Part shown: positions 8,043 through 17,411 of the stretch, piece after piece
Layout of the letters: each line of letters opens with the position of its first letter
How positions within the stretch are numbered: position 1 is the stretch's first letter
DNA from: Bacillota bacterium
GTDB lineage: Bacteria; Bacillota; UBA4882; UBA8346
Reading direction: 5' to 3'
NCBI GenBank assembly: GCA_023429995.1
Contig: JAEZCE010000064.1
Location: forward strand, 1 to 52,148
Length of the DNA: 52,148 nucleotides
Position numbers and translations under genes: made by a program
Notes under the pieces: generated by a model
Told to the model about the DNA's origin: nothing
The model's database searches: none
Seen by the model: only the letters and a program-made list of their open reading frames with translations

Positions 8043-8645
8043 TCAAAACTTGATCATTTCCAGAGCCTTGGAAACGGCCTCTCCAAATTCAGGAGTTTCC
8101 TTGATATCATGGATACTCCTGGGCTTTTGAGGGGGCTCTCGATGGTCCTTTATCGTCAAGGCCAGCCATTGGACATCCTGCCACTGGTTAAATTTATACC
8201 CTACATGCGGATATAACCCCTCGGGTCTGAAGCCTAAAGATTGGTGAAAATTAAGGCTGCCTTGATTGGCTCCGGTAATAACGGCATAAACATTATAAAA
8301 TCCCTGTAATTTCAGCAATTCGAATAAGCAACCGTATAAAGCCGTTCCGATCTTTTTGCCGTGAAAATCCGGATGAACATACACCGAAGCATCCACCGAC
8401 CAATCGTAGGCAGCGCGCTCGCTAAATTTGGAAGCATAAGCATAGCCGACAATCCGACCGCCCATTTCGCAAACCAGCCAGGGATATTTTCGGGAAATAT
8501 CGGTGATCCGGCTGGAAAACTCATCCTGAGTCGGCGCCTCATATTCAAAAGTGATAACGGTATTCTTTACAAATGGCGCATAAATATCCAATAAAGCCTC
8601 ACTATCCTCCGGCGTAGCCAGGCGGATGTTTTTATCTTCCCACAT
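8043..8645 (-). CDS. GNAT acetyltransferase, phosphinothricin/methionine-sulfone type
   Basis: 200 residues, similar in layout to the Bar/Pat/MddA group, which N-acetylates phosphinothricin, methionine sulfoximine or related amino acids. Visible are NIRLATPEDSEALLDIYAPF, VKNTVITFEYEAP, YAYASKFSERAAYDWSVDAS (a diagnostic stretch of this group) and motif A VYVHPDFHGKKIGTALYGCL. SLNFHQSLGFRPEGLYPHVG with the K..QWQDV block then follows. About 25 extra residues (EPPQKPRSIHD...) extend the usual C-terminus. Start ATG after GGGGAG. Confidence 0.9.
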   Translation of the reverse strand: MWEDKNIRLATPEDSEALLDIYAPFVKNTVITFEYEAPTQDEFSSRITDISRKYPWLVCEMGGRIVGYAYASKFSERAAYDWSVDASVYVHPDFHGKKIGTALYGCLFELLKLQGFYNVYAVITGANQGSLNFHQSLGFRPEGLYPHVGYKFNQWQDVQWLALTIKDHREPPQKPRSIHDIKETPEFGEAVSKALEMIKF

Positions 8646-8832
8646 TTTGAGTGGCTCCCCTTATTTTCTTTGTCGAAACAAACTCCCGCTTCTGTGCTCC
8701 CATCCTCCACATCCAAATCATCTCACCGAACTTGTCCGTTATCGACCCGATCAGCGGTAACAATAACAACCTTTCTTGAACATCCCCCAAAGAGTCCGCT
8801 CTTATTTAGACGCGTTACCGGGTTTCTATATT

Positions 8833-9321
8833 TCATCCCGGGACATTCTTTTCCATCATACAAACCGTAAACGGCAAATGACTAAATTTTTTCAAGGCCG
8901 TTTCCGTAAAACCGTAATCCAGGTACCATTTTTTCAAGATTGCATTTTCATTGATAATCCCTATCGAAACCGTGACGCCTTGCTCTTTTTTAACATAGTC
9001 AAATACAAAATCCATCAGTTGTTTCCCAAGCCCGCCATGTCTGAACTGCGGCAATACCGCCAATCTTTCCATATAAAACAAAGATTCGCCCGCCCTTTCA
9101 ACCGCTACAAAACCGACCTGGATCTCATCGTTGTTATACAATCCGAAAAATCTGATTCCTTTTTCTCTCATCGCTTTCAAATTCCCGATATTCGTGAAAG
9201 CCGGATTGGTGGGGCAATTGGTTTCCGTTAGATTCAGTTCTTTTGCGACTGTGTCAAAAGCTTCCCGGATAACCTGCGCGCTTTGAGCAAGTTCTTTTTC
9301 ATCGTCAATCTCCCGGATCAT
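8833..9321 (-). CDS. GNAT-family N-acetyltransferase
   Basis: 162-residue GNAT protein. It reads MIREIDDEKELAQSAQVIRE at the start, then FVAVERAGESLFYMERLAVL, motif A PQFRHGGLGKQLMDFVFDYV, and INENAILKKWYLDYGFTETALKKF near the end. Substrate unknown. Start ATG after AGAGGG. It sits 29 bp downstream of the MBL-fold gene on the same strand. Confidence 0.88.
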   Translation of the reverse strand: MIREIDDEKELAQSAQVIREAFDTVAKELNLTETNCPTNPAFTNIGNLKAMREKGIRFFGLYNNDEIQVGFVAVERAGESLFYMERLAVLPQFRHGGLGKQLMDFVFDYVKKEQGVTVSIGIINENAILKKWYLDYGFTETALKKFSHLPFTVCMMEKNVPG

Positions 9322-9350
9322 GTTTTTATCCCTCTTTCCAAGGCAAATAA

Positions 9351-10232
9351 CTATTTTGCCTCCCAGTACATCTTGTTCGCTTCAAATTTATATTCCGCTT
9401 TTCCTTCATTATACAAATACGACAAAAACGAGCGTATCGTATTCCCAACCAAAGCGTACTGCCCAAAATTCAATTCAATTCCATATTGAGTCGCCATTTC
9501 ACCTAAAATATCCTCAAAGACTTTTTTCCCGGCTATGGTCTTTAGCAATTTTTCTTCGATATCCTTCGCCTTTTGAATATTGGTCTCCGCCAAATCCAGG
9601 ATTTTGGTTTGGACTTCGCCATGACTGGGTACATAATACTCGGCTTCGATGGTTTTGATTGTCTCCAGGCTATTCCTAAATGCTTTAACATCATAAATGT
9701 AAGGGATTTTATACTTGTCCAAAATGTTAAAACCAAAGAGGCTGTCTCCCAAATAAAAGACCTTATCCTTGGTTAATACTCCCAGCTGGTCGAAATAGTG
9801 CCCCGGTAAAGCAATGAATTGCACATCTTCATCCCCAGTTGTGTTATCCACAATCCTGGTGACCCGCGAGGGCTTGGCTTCAAAAAACTTGGTTTGCAAA
9901 TCCTTGAAAGGATATCCGCCCCATAAAAAGCTGCTCTCAATGGTCGGGGTATTGATAAACGCCGATTCTCCCCGGCTGGCCCAAATCTCGCAATTTGTCG
10001 TCCGTTGCAAGTAATCGTTGCCCCCGATGTGATCGGCGTTGGAGTGGGTATTGATAATTCCCTTCAGCGTCCAACCATTTTCCTGAAGGATTTTTAATAT
10101 TTTCCGGCCCGCTTCTTTATCGTTGCCGCTGTCAATCAAAAAAACGCCTTCCGCTTTTTCGACGAGGCCGATATTGGTAGGCCCGGGAATCAGCCAGGAA
10201 CGGTTGCCCAATTGCACGGTTGTAATGTTCAT
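9351..10232 (-). CDS. Metallo-beta-lactamase-fold hydrolase with HSNADH motif
   Basis: 293 residues. It follows the MBL fold: FLIDSGNDKEAG, then INTHSNADHIGGNDYL, LPGHYFDQLG, FYLGDSLFG and YYVPSHGE, which supply the usual metal-ligand positions. The classical HxHxDH motif reads HSNADH, so the second His is Asn; one metal site may differ from the standard binuclear centre. The function is not predictable. I chose the ATG at 10232 because AGAAGG precedes it by five bases; five more codons are possible upstream. Confidence 0.85.
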   Translation of the reverse strand: MNITTVQLGNRSWLIPGPTNIGLVEKAEGVFLIDSGNDKEAGRKILKILQENGWTLKGIINTHSNADHIGGNDYLQRTTNCEIWASRGESAFINTPTIESSFLWGGYPFKDLQTKFFEAKPSRVTRIVDNTTGDEDVQFIALPGHYFDQLGVLTKDKVFYLGDSLFGFNILDKYKIPYIYDVKAFRNSLETIKTIEAEYYVPSHGEVQTKILDLAETNIQKAKDIEEKLLKTIAGKKVFEDILGEMATQYGIELNFGQYALVGNTIRSFLSYLYNEGKAEYKFEANKMYWEAK

Positions 10233-10296
10233 TGTATCCTTCTTCATGGAATATTATTTTCCAATACTTTGGTGTGATGATACCCTATCGATGGTG

Positions 10297-10836
10297 TCAA
10301 TTCCTTTCGTTCTCAAACTGGTCCCGGCTTAGTTCATAACACGGGTGATGGAGGCCTGTCGGCGGGTAATAACGGTCGCCTATGTATTGAAAACCCAAGC
10401 GTAAGAGGATCTTCTTTGAATTGGCATTCTGAGGATGGTGTCCCGCAAATAGTTTTTTCACCTTCAACGTTTTAAAAGCATACCCGGTAACGCATTCAGC
10501 TGCTTCACTCCCATACCCGCTCCTCCAGTATGGGGGACAAAGATGATAACCCAGTTCTCGAACACCGCTTTCATCCCCGGAGCATGGCCGTAAACCGCAA
10601 CAGCCGATGAATTCCAGGCTGTCCTTTAAAAATACCGGCCAGTATTGAAGCCCGTATTGTTCTTGATGATTCATTTCCGTGCGCAGGCGTTCCGCAATCT
10701 GATTTTCATCAAAAGGGCCTCCGAGAAATTGGGTTACCTGACAATCGCCCCACAGGCCTCTGGCCAGATTAATATCATCATGAGTCCATGGCCTGAATTT
10801 CAACCTGCCGGAATCCAAAAAGAATGCTTCTTTCAA
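10297..10836 (-). CDS. GNAT acetyltransferase, RimJ/RimL type
   Basis: 179 residues. Features of the RimJ/RimL-like GNAT group are RLKFRPWTHDDINLARGLWG at the N-terminus, FIGCCGLRPC, ELGYHLCPPYWRSGYGSEAA (motif A), and NANSKKILLRLGFQYIGDRY. Such enzymes acetylate N-terminal amines or small molecules; the target is unknown. It starts with TTG about ten bases after AGGAAGG. It is the fourth intact GNAT gene within six kilobases. Confidence 0.88.
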   Translation of the reverse strand: MKEAFFLDSGRLKFRPWTHDDINLARGLWGDCQVTQFLGGPFDENQIAERLRTEMNHQEQYGLQYWPVFLKDSLEFIGCCGLRPCSGDESGVRELGYHLCPPYWRSGYGSEAAECVTGYAFKTLKVKKLFAGHHPQNANSKKILLRLGFQYIGDRYYPPTGLHHPCYELSRDQFENERN

Positions 10837-10868
10837 AATTCATCAACCTTCCTGAAGTCCTTCGTTTT

Positions 10869-12245
10869 TCATTTCAAACCCACCGCCGGCAGTTTTTCCA
10901 GCGATTCCGCAACTTTTTCGGCGGGATAATCGTAATCCTCAATCTTTCCGGCCAAATAAAGGTCATAGGCTCCGAGGTCAAAATGGCCGTGCCCGCTCAG
11001 TCCGAACAAGATGGTTTTCTCCTCCTTGGCTTCCCGGCAATGTTCGGCTTCCCTGACGGCCGCGCAGATGGCATGGGCCGATTCGGGAGCGGGGAGGATG
11101 CCTTCCGTTTTCGAAAACAGAGCGGCAGCCTGAAAAACATCCGTCTGATCAACAGCCAAGGCCTCGATCAGTCCATCCCGGAGCAACTGGCTAACCAACG
11201 GCGAATCGCCGTGATAACGCAGTCCGCCGGCATGAATCCCGGCCGGCATAAAATCATGGCCTAACGTATACATCATCATAATCGGGGTCAACTTGGCGGT
11301 GTCGCCGTAATCATACGCATAGGCCCCCTTGGTCAGTGTCGGGCAAGCCGTGGGTTCAACCGCCACGATTTTAATATTCTTCCCGTTTATCTTATCGGGA
11401 ATAAACGGAAAGCTCAAACCGGCAAAATTACTCCCCCCGCCGCAACTGGCCAAAATGACATCTGGATAATCGCCGACCTTGGCAAGCTGCATTCTAGCCT
11501 CCTGCCCAATCACCGTCTGATGCAGGCAGACATGATTTAAAACACTGCCTAGGGCATAATGGGTATCGGAATGAGTCACTGCATCTTCCACCGCTTCACT
11601 GATGGCCGCTCCCAAACTTCCGGGCGAATCCGGATCCTCATCCAAAAGCCGACGTCCGGCTTGGGTCCGGTGGCTGGGACTGGCGAAAACTTCCGACCCC
11701 CACATTTGCATCAGAGAACGCCGGTAGGGCTTCTGCTCATAACTGACCTTCACCATATAGACGGTGCACGCTAATCCGAACATCGTACAGGCAAGGCTAA
11801 GGGCGCTGCCCCATTGGCCGGCCCCGGTTTCAGTCGCCAGTCTCTTGATGCCGGCTTTTTTATTATAATAAGCTTGGGGAATCGCAGTATTGGGTTTATG
11901 GCTGCCGGCTGGGCTGACACCCTCGTACTTATAATAAATCCTGGCCGGTGTCTTTAAAGCTTGTTCCAAACGGTAAGCCCGGAACAAAGGGGAAGGACGC
12001 CACAGGTTGTAAATGTCCAGCACTTCTTCGGGAATGGGAATCCACCGTTCCCTGCTGACTTCCTGCAAGATTAAGTCCATCGGAAAGATCGGAAGCAAAT
12101 CATCGGGGGTCAAGGGTTTATTCGTTTGGGGACTGAGCCCCGGGGCCGGCAGATGAGGCATATCCGCCTGAACGTTATACCACTGTTTGGGTATTTCTTT
12201 TTCATCCAGCAAAATCTTGGTAGGCCCCTGTCCATTACCTTTCAT
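10869..12245 (-). CDS. trpB: Tryptophan synthase beta chain-like protein, TrpB2 type
   Basis: 458-residue PLP enzyme of the TrpB2 branch, which condenses indole with serine to tryptophan or serves related beta-replacement chemistry. The PLP lysine lies in GSHKPNTA, the GAGQWGSAL segment follows, and the phosphate-binding loop is SCGGGSNFAG. The long N-terminal region (DEKEIPKQWYNVQADMPHLP, PIPEEVLDIYNLWRPSPLFR) is specific to TrpB2. There is no trpA or other trp gene nearby, consistent with an orphan TrpB2 used to salvage indole (known of the family). The ATG at 12245 follows GGAGAG; an upstream extension of 16 codons is less likely. Confidence 0.95.
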   Translation of the reverse strand: MKGNGQGPTKILLDEKEIPKQWYNVQADMPHLPAPGLSPQTNKPLTPDDLLPIFPMDLILQEVSRERWIPIPEEVLDIYNLWRPSPLFRAYRLEQALKTPARIYYKYEGVSPAGSHKPNTAIPQAYYNKKAGIKRLATETGAGQWGSALSLACTMFGLACTVYMVKVSYEQKPYRRSLMQMWGSEVFASPSHRTQAGRRLLDEDPDSPGSLGAAISEAVEDAVTHSDTHYALGSVLNHVCLHQTVIGQEARMQLAKVGDYPDVILASCGGGSNFAGLSFPFIPDKINGKNIKIVAVEPTACPTLTKGAYAYDYGDTAKLTPIMMMYTLGHDFMPAGIHAGGLRYHGDSPLVSQLLRDGLIEALAVDQTDVFQAAALFSKTEGILPAPESAHAICAAVREAEHCREAKEEKTILFGLSGHGHFDLGAYDLYLAGKIEDYDYPAEKVAESLEKLPAVGLK

Positions 12246-12374
12246 CTCAACACACTCTCCTCTACTTATACTTATCTTTACTCTGCTCGCCATATATATC
12301 TCATCTTATTCAAAACTTTTTTCATCCATGTTCATGACCGGATCCACCTAAAGACGCCGCCAAACAAGAGGAAA

Positions 12375-13379
12375 CTACAGCCTCATCAATTCATTCCATA
12401 TTCCTTCGTCGACCGGTATTCCCAGCTCCATATTTTCTTGTCGGGTTTTGGCTGTAAGTTCGCCGGGAAAATAAATCCCTCCCTCCTCCGTGAGAAGTTC
12501 CCCGTTTTTTAATTGGGCAATGGTTTGGGTGATCGTCCGGTCCACAAATTCTTCCCCGCCGGCTATATAAGGATCAATCGCCATAAAGATTTGACTGCAT
12601 CCCCCGCAACTCCCTTGGGCCAATTGGTCAATTCCACAGGTCGCTAAACCGTTGGACAGGATTGCAGCCACTAAATCCAACATAATGGCAAGACCCGAGC
12701 CCTTCCAATAGCCGGCAGGCAGCAGCCTCCTTGATTCTTCAATCTGCCCCGGGTCGGTGGTTAGGTTGCCTTCCCGGTCAAATCCCCCCGGGAAAGGCAG
12801 GGATTGATTTTTCAACCTTGTCACTTGCAATTTTCCATAAGAATACTGGGACATCGCCATATCCAGCACAACATGGCCTTCTTTTCGCGGAACCGCTATA
12901 CACAACGGGTTATTGCCAAGATTGGGCTTCTTGGCCCCCCAAGCGGGCATGCAGGATTCCGTATTGGTCCAACAAATCCCAATATAGCCCCTATTTGCCG
13001 CTTCCCAGGCGTAGGTTCCCCCACGCATCCAATGGGTGGTATTTCTCAAGGCAATAACCCCGATACCGTGTTCTTGGGCCACATCCACCCCGCGGTTCAT
13101 CGCAAACAAAGCATTTAGCACACCCGGGCCCAGATTTCCATCATAGTTTTCAAAAACACCGGATTTCATTAACAAGGCGGGTTCGGCATCGACGTCAACG
13201 AATCCCCTCTGAATATGGTCGACAAACCGGGCCACACGGTTTAATCCGTGGGAATATACCCCATCTCTGCTTGACTGGGCATGGACTTCGGCGCAAATCT
13301 CAGCTTTTTCCGCACTCATGCCATTTTTGATCAAAACCCGTTTAATCTCCGCCTTCAGAGTCTCAAAGGGAACTCGCAT
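12375..13379 (-). CDS. dlgD: 2,3-diketo-L-gulonate reductase, Ldh2/YiaK family
   Basis: 334 residues, NADH-dependent oxidoreductase of the malate/L-lactate/ureidoglycolate dehydrogenase (Ldh2) family. It closely follows E. coli YiaK/DlgD: SHGLNRVARFV, GIGVIALRNTTHWMRGGTYA, NRGYIGICWTNTESCMPAWG, GFDREGNLTTDPG and LLPAGYWKGSGLAIMLDLVA. DlgD reduces 2,3-diketo-L-gulonate to 3-keto-L-gulonate in ascorbate/sugar-acid use. No other yia- or ula-type gene is nearby, so the true substrate could be another 2-keto acid. Start ATG follows AGAGGAAGCCAGGAG. It lies 130 bp upstream of TrpB2 in transcription direction. Confidence 0.9.
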   Translation of the reverse strand: MRVPFETLKAEIKRVLIKNGMSAEKAEICAEVHAQSSRDGVYSHGLNRVARFVDHIQRGFVDVDAEPALLMKSGVFENYDGNLGPGVLNALFAMNRGVDVAQEHGIGVIALRNTTHWMRGGTYAWEAANRGYIGICWTNTESCMPAWGAKKPNLGNNPLCIAVPRKEGHVVLDMAMSQYSYGKLQVTRLKNQSLPFPGGFDREGNLTTDPGQIEESRRLLPAGYWKGSGLAIMLDLVAAILSNGLATCGIDQLAQGSCGGCSQIFMAIDPYIAGGEEFVDRTITQTIAQLKNGELLTEEGGIYFPGELTAKTRQENMELGIPVDEGIWNELMRL

Positions 13380-13515
13380 CTCCTGGCTTCCTCTCCGCTG
13401 TTTTTATGGCTGTATTCACATGTTCTGTATTTTAAGCCAAAACCCCCAATCCAGATGTTCATCGAAAAAGGGGGCTAAAGTAAATTTATCTGCCATATGA
13501 ATCCAAAATCCAAGC

Positions 13516-13785
13516 TTAAGCCCGGATATCGACCTTAGCGCCAACCGAAGAGTGCGTATAAGATACCCCTCTGGCAGAGTAACGTTTATGAGGGATAGGA
13601 GTTGCCTTCGATTTTTCATGGGACTTCAGATGCTTTTTGGCGGTTTCTTCCGATCTTTTCTTTTCCCCGGTCTTGACTTTGGCTTTTGAAGCAGTCTTCG
13701 CTTGCGAATTTTGCGGTTGTTGATTCTTCTTCCGGAGAATATCATTGCTGGGGAATTTAAAATCGGAACGGCGAACCGTATTCAT
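13516..13785 (-). CDS. Small basic protein of unknown function
   Basis: 89 residues, very Lys-rich, low-complexity in the middle (QAKTASKAKVKTGEKKRSEE) and with a structured-looking tail, HKRYSARGVSYTHSSVGAKV. I recognise no family. GGTGGAG lies just before the ATG, which favours real translation. It stands alone between the histidine kinase gene and dlgD. The composition suggests a nucleic-acid- or membrane-binding peptide, but this is a guess. Confidence 0.5.
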   Translation of the reverse strand: MNTVRRSDFKFPSNDILRKKNQQPQNSQAKTASKAKVKTGEKKRSEETAKKHLKSHEKSKATPIPHKRYSARGVSYTHSSVGAKVDIRA

Positions 13786-13966
13786 ATCTCCACCCCATTG
13801 CCATCACTTCATAATTTCCGCAAAAACATACGATCAATATCAATGCAGCAGTCAATTTTACCAAAAAGAGTTAATATTAAGCTAATTTTACCATGGCCGT
13901 ACCTAAAAGTCCATGGTTCGAATATTTCCTTCAACGCCTCTCCCAACATGCCGATCCTATCCGTTT

Positions 13967-16900
13967 TTATTTCTGATGAAGCACCGTATTCAAAACTTCA
14001 ATCAATTCGTCGATTTTATACGGTTTGGCCACATAACCGCAAAAACCGTATTCCCTATAATCAGACATCACCGGATCATTGGCATAGCCGCTGGAGATGA
14101 TGGCCTTCACCCGGGGATCGATCCCCTTAAGCAACTCCATCGTTTCCAGGCCGCCCATCCCGCCCGGCACCGTTAAATCCATGATGATCACATCATAGCG
14201 CTCTCCGGCGGATATCGCCTGCCGGTAAAGGTCGATGGTTTCATCGCCGTCTTTGGCAATGGTAATCCGGTATCCGTAATAAGCCAGCATATCGCCGATA
14301 ACTTGACGGATAACCTCATCGTCGTCCATGAAGAGAATTTTATATTCTCCCATAGCTGCAACCTCCGGTGATACTTCCGGAACGACCGCCTCTCCCGCCA
14401 AGGCCGGGAGATAAATATAAAAAGTAGCGCCCATTCCCGCCATTGACTCTGCCTCGATATAACCGTTATGTCTTTTGATAATCGAATAGGAAGTCGATAA
14501 ACCAAGGCCATTGCCCACTTCCTTTGTGGTAAAAAAGGGATCGAAAATTTTATCCATAATATCCGCAGGTATCCCGCAACCGGAATCCTTCACGCTTAAT
14601 TTGACGTAACATCCGGGGTTATATTTACTTTCGGCGGATAAAACAACGTTTTCAAAGGTGATTTCTAAAAAACCGCCCAGCGGCATCGCTTGTACGGCGT
14701 TGATCGTTACATTGTTGATCACTTGAGTGATTTGTCCTTCATCGATCTCCATCACCCAAGGATTTTCCAGGAAATAAAACTTGGCTTTAACTTTCGATCC
14801 CCGTAAAGCAAACTCGACGGCTTCAACGATCAATTCCAAGATGGAAACGGTCTTTTTAACCGGCGCTCCTCCCTTGGCAAAAGTCAGCAACTGCCGGGTG
14901 AGCTGGCTCGCTTTCCGGGTCGTTTCAATGGTTTCATCCAAATATTTGGTGATATCTTCCCGGCATCTCAGTTTAAGCGCAGCCAACTGCAAATTGGCTA
15001 AAATCACCGCCAAGATGTTATTAAAATCATGGGCGATTCCGCCGGCCAAAATACCGAGGGAGTCCAGTTTCTGCATGCGAATCGTCTCCGCTTCCATTTG
15101 TTTTTCCAGTGTAATGTCGCGGATCGTTTCAATCACCCCGGTGACTTCTCCCAGTTCGTCCCGAATCGGCGTTGCTTTCAAGTCAAGCAGCACGTTTTCT
15201 CTTTGATTGAGGACCGGTAATAAAATTTGCCGGACCACTGTCTCTCCCGCGTGATCCTTTGCCGATTTCAACCCAAATGAAATCCCTTTAAAAATATCAT
15301 CAATCAACGATCCCTGATGAGCCTCGCTAAAAATACCCTGATAGGAATCGGTTCCAACAATGTCGCCTTTGGATACGCCGGTCAGCAATTCAAGGGCGCG
15401 GTTCCAGGCAATCACCTTCCGGTTTTGATCAACCACAAACGTTCCATCCGGTAGAAATTCAATAATCTGTTGCATTTGATTGGCCAGAGCCGCTTTGGTC
15501 GTGGCCTCTTTTAATTCGGTGATGTCGCTGAGAATCAACACTCCGGCGGCAATTTTACCCTCACGGTCCAAAATAGGCGCGGAATTACAAATAACCGCCA
15601 TCCATGAGCCGTCTTGCCGTTGGCACAAAATTTCCTCGGTGGCGACCGTTTCACCCCGTGTAACGGATCGGACGATCGGTAATTCCGCATGAAGGTAAGG
15701 CCGTCCATCGGGGTGAACAAATTTTCCGGGCCAGTTTTGTTCGTCTATTTTCATACCTGCAGCGGGAACCCGCCATATTTCGGTATATTTCCTGTTTGTC
15801 AACATTGTTTTTTGGGAAAAGGCGTCAAATATAATAACTCCGCAGGGCATTTGCTCCAATACCGCTTCCAGCCGGGCTTGCTCTTGTTCCAATTGCCGGA
15901 TTAATATTTCCCTTTCCGTAATATCGCGGATCGTCATCACGGCCATGGGTGGCGCATCGGTGGCTCCCTTGATTAAACAGCCGTTGAAACATAAATATCG
16001 CATCTCTCCGGTGCTGATGGAAAAGACGGCCAATTCGAAATTGTGCAGGATTTCTCTGCACATTATCAGGTTGGAAGGCCAAGCCGTTATGGGAAGCTCA
16101 TTGCCTGCCAGGTCGAACAATTTGAACTCTACCCGGATTTGATCCAACTGAACCGGAGAACTCCGGCGGTCATTATATCCCATTAATTTCAGCGCGGCGT
16201 TGTTTTGGATTAATATTTCGCCGTTGAGGTAGAAAATAACAACCCCGTCGCTCATACTTTCGATAATGGTTTCCAATTGATGCAAATGTTGTCCGGCTTG
16301 ACGGGCGTATTCCTCGATCTTTTTCCGGCTGATGATCTTTTCGCTAATGTCATAAACAATAAGCAACAAATCGGGCAGGCCGGTTTGCGCGCCTACCGGT
16401 AAAATACTACAGTTCCAATAATTTTCTTTCTGCTGAAGCAAATTATCGCGCAAAGGGGTCCGGCTGGATGAAACTTCATGTATCTTGGCCAGCCAATCAT
16501 CCTTTTGATCGGGGAAGATGGATTCTTCAAAGGATAGCCCATTGAAAGAAGGCAACGGCAGTTTCAAAAAAGTCGCAAAGGATTGGTTAACCCATTTATA
16601 AGTCAAGGTCGCACCGTCAAGAATTGCCAATCCAGCCAGGGCATTCTCGTTAACCTCGCTCAAAAGCCTTATTTTATTCTCCAAATCCCGGGTGAAAATC
16701 CTTATTTTGTCATCATTTTGCTTGTATTCGGTGACATCCCTGAGCACCACTTCCCAGCCGAAAAAAGAAGCTTCGTTTCCCCACACCGGGCCAACCGTAA
16801 CTTTCCAATAAATCATCCCCGGCCCATCTTGGTTTTCGAAACAAAATGGCTTTAAATCGACGGTAACAGGGGGTCCCTTGATACAGGCCTTTTGACAAAG

Positions 16901-17128
16901 GGGATCCATTTGCCCCGGCCAGCCGGGAATCAGTTCTTCCATCGAATGCCCCAATACTTTTTCCAGTGGGGTTTTGACCATCTGCGCCAGCCGTTCATTG
17001 GCGTAACGGACTTTACAATCCGGGGTCAGGTATGCCAGACCGTCTATACTGGAGGTATATAACGCAGCAATCAGAGCGTTTGACTCTTCCTCTGAAAAAC
17101 CAACCGGAACTCCGTTTATCATGGCCAT
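13967..17128 (-). CDS. Hybrid sensor histidine kinase with five PAS domains and a receiver
   Basis: About 1053 residues, cytoplasmic, with no membrane segment seen. Five PAS-like modules can be counted by their starts: IDGLAYLTPDCKVRYANERL (~20), LAGLAILDGATLTYKWVNQS (~165), SDGVVIFYLNGEILIQNNAA (~290), PCGVIIFDAFSQKTMLTNRK (~430) and PDGTFVVDQNRKVIAWNRAL (~560). Next come HisKA with LGILAGGIAHDFNNILAVIL (phospho-His), an HATPase with INNVTINAVQAM, DSGCGIP and NGLGLSTS, and a C-terminal receiver with FMDDDE, the phospho-acceptor Asp in IIMDLTVPGGMGG, and AKPYK. The start at 17128 has GGGAGAGG eight bases upstream. No separate response regulator adjoins it. Confidence 0.95.
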   Translation of the reverse strand: MAMINGVPVGFSEEESNALIAALYTSSIDGLAYLTPDCKVRYANERLAQMVKTPLEKVLGHSMEELIPGWPGQMDPLCQKACIKGPPVTVDLKPFCFENQDGPGMIYWKVTVGPVWGNEASFFGWEVVLRDVTEYKQNDDKIRIFTRDLENKIRLLSEVNENALAGLAILDGATLTYKWVNQSFATFLKLPLPSFNGLSFEESIFPDQKDDWLAKIHEVSSSRTPLRDNLLQQKENYWNCSILPVGAQTGLPDLLLIVYDISEKIISRKKIEEYARQAGQHLHQLETIIESMSDGVVIFYLNGEILIQNNAALKLMGYNDRRSSPVQLDQIRVEFKLFDLAGNELPITAWPSNLIMCREILHNFELAVFSISTGEMRYLCFNGCLIKGATDAPPMAVMTIRDITEREILIRQLEQEQARLEAVLEQMPCGVIIFDAFSQKTMLTNRKYTEIWRVPAAGMKIDEQNWPGKFVHPDGRPYLHAELPIVRSVTRGETVATEEILCQRQDGSWMAVICNSAPILDREGKIAAGVLILSDITELKEATTKAALANQMQQIIEFLPDGTFVVDQNRKVIAWNRALELLTGVSKGDIVGTDSYQGIFSEAHQGSLIDDIFKGISFGLKSAKDHAGETVVRQILLPVLNQRENVLLDLKATPIRDELGEVTGVIETIRDITLEKQMEAETIRMQKLDSLGILAGGIAHDFNNILAVILANLQLAALKLRCREDITKYLDETIETTRKASQLTRQLLTFAKGGAPVKKTVSILELIVEAVEFALRGSKVKAKFYFLENPWVMEIDEGQITQVINNVTINAVQAMPLGGFLEITFENVVLSAESKYNPGCYVKLSVKDSGCGIPADIMDKIFDPFFTTKEVGNGLGLSTSYSIIKRHNGYIEAESMAGMGATFYIYLPALAGEAVVPEVSPEVAAMGEYKILFMDDDEVIRQVIGDMLAYYGYRITIAKDGDETIDLYRQAISAGERYDVIIMDLTVPGGMGGLETMELLKGIDPRVKAIISSGYANDPVMSDYREYGFCGYVAKPYKIDELIEVLNTVLHQK

Positions 17129-17361
17129 TGTAAACACCTCTCCCTGGTCTTCCGGAATCAGGAAACACTTTCTGCTTGGATATCAATTTTATCATATCAT
17201 TCCACATATATCCATAAATCCCTGCTCCATACAATCATAAGATTTACCCGCCCAAACGCCAACATCTCTTTCAGGTCCTTTCAGGGGAAAGGTCAGCTAA
17301 ACTGCTCCCCTATCGACTCTCCCCTTCAGGAACTCGGTCGGTAAAAGATGTTCGGTAGCAT

Positions 17362-17411
17362 TTCCCCTCCCTTTGACCGCTGGCCTGTTTCAAATGCTAA
17401 AGGGAGGGGAA
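17362..17411. repeat. 13-bp perfect inverted repeat
   Basis: TTCCCCTCCCTTT (17362-17374) and AAAGGGAGGGGAA (17399-17411) are exact complements around a 24-nt loop. AGCATTT and AAATGCT provide an alternative pairing with the same region. No T-run follows on either strand, so it does not look like an intrinsic terminator. Confidence 0.8.

Noticed and set aside
13416..13619. 67-codon minus-strand frame overlapping the small Lys-rich gene
   Set aside because: It overlaps the better supported 89-codon gene in another frame and lacks a ribosome site.
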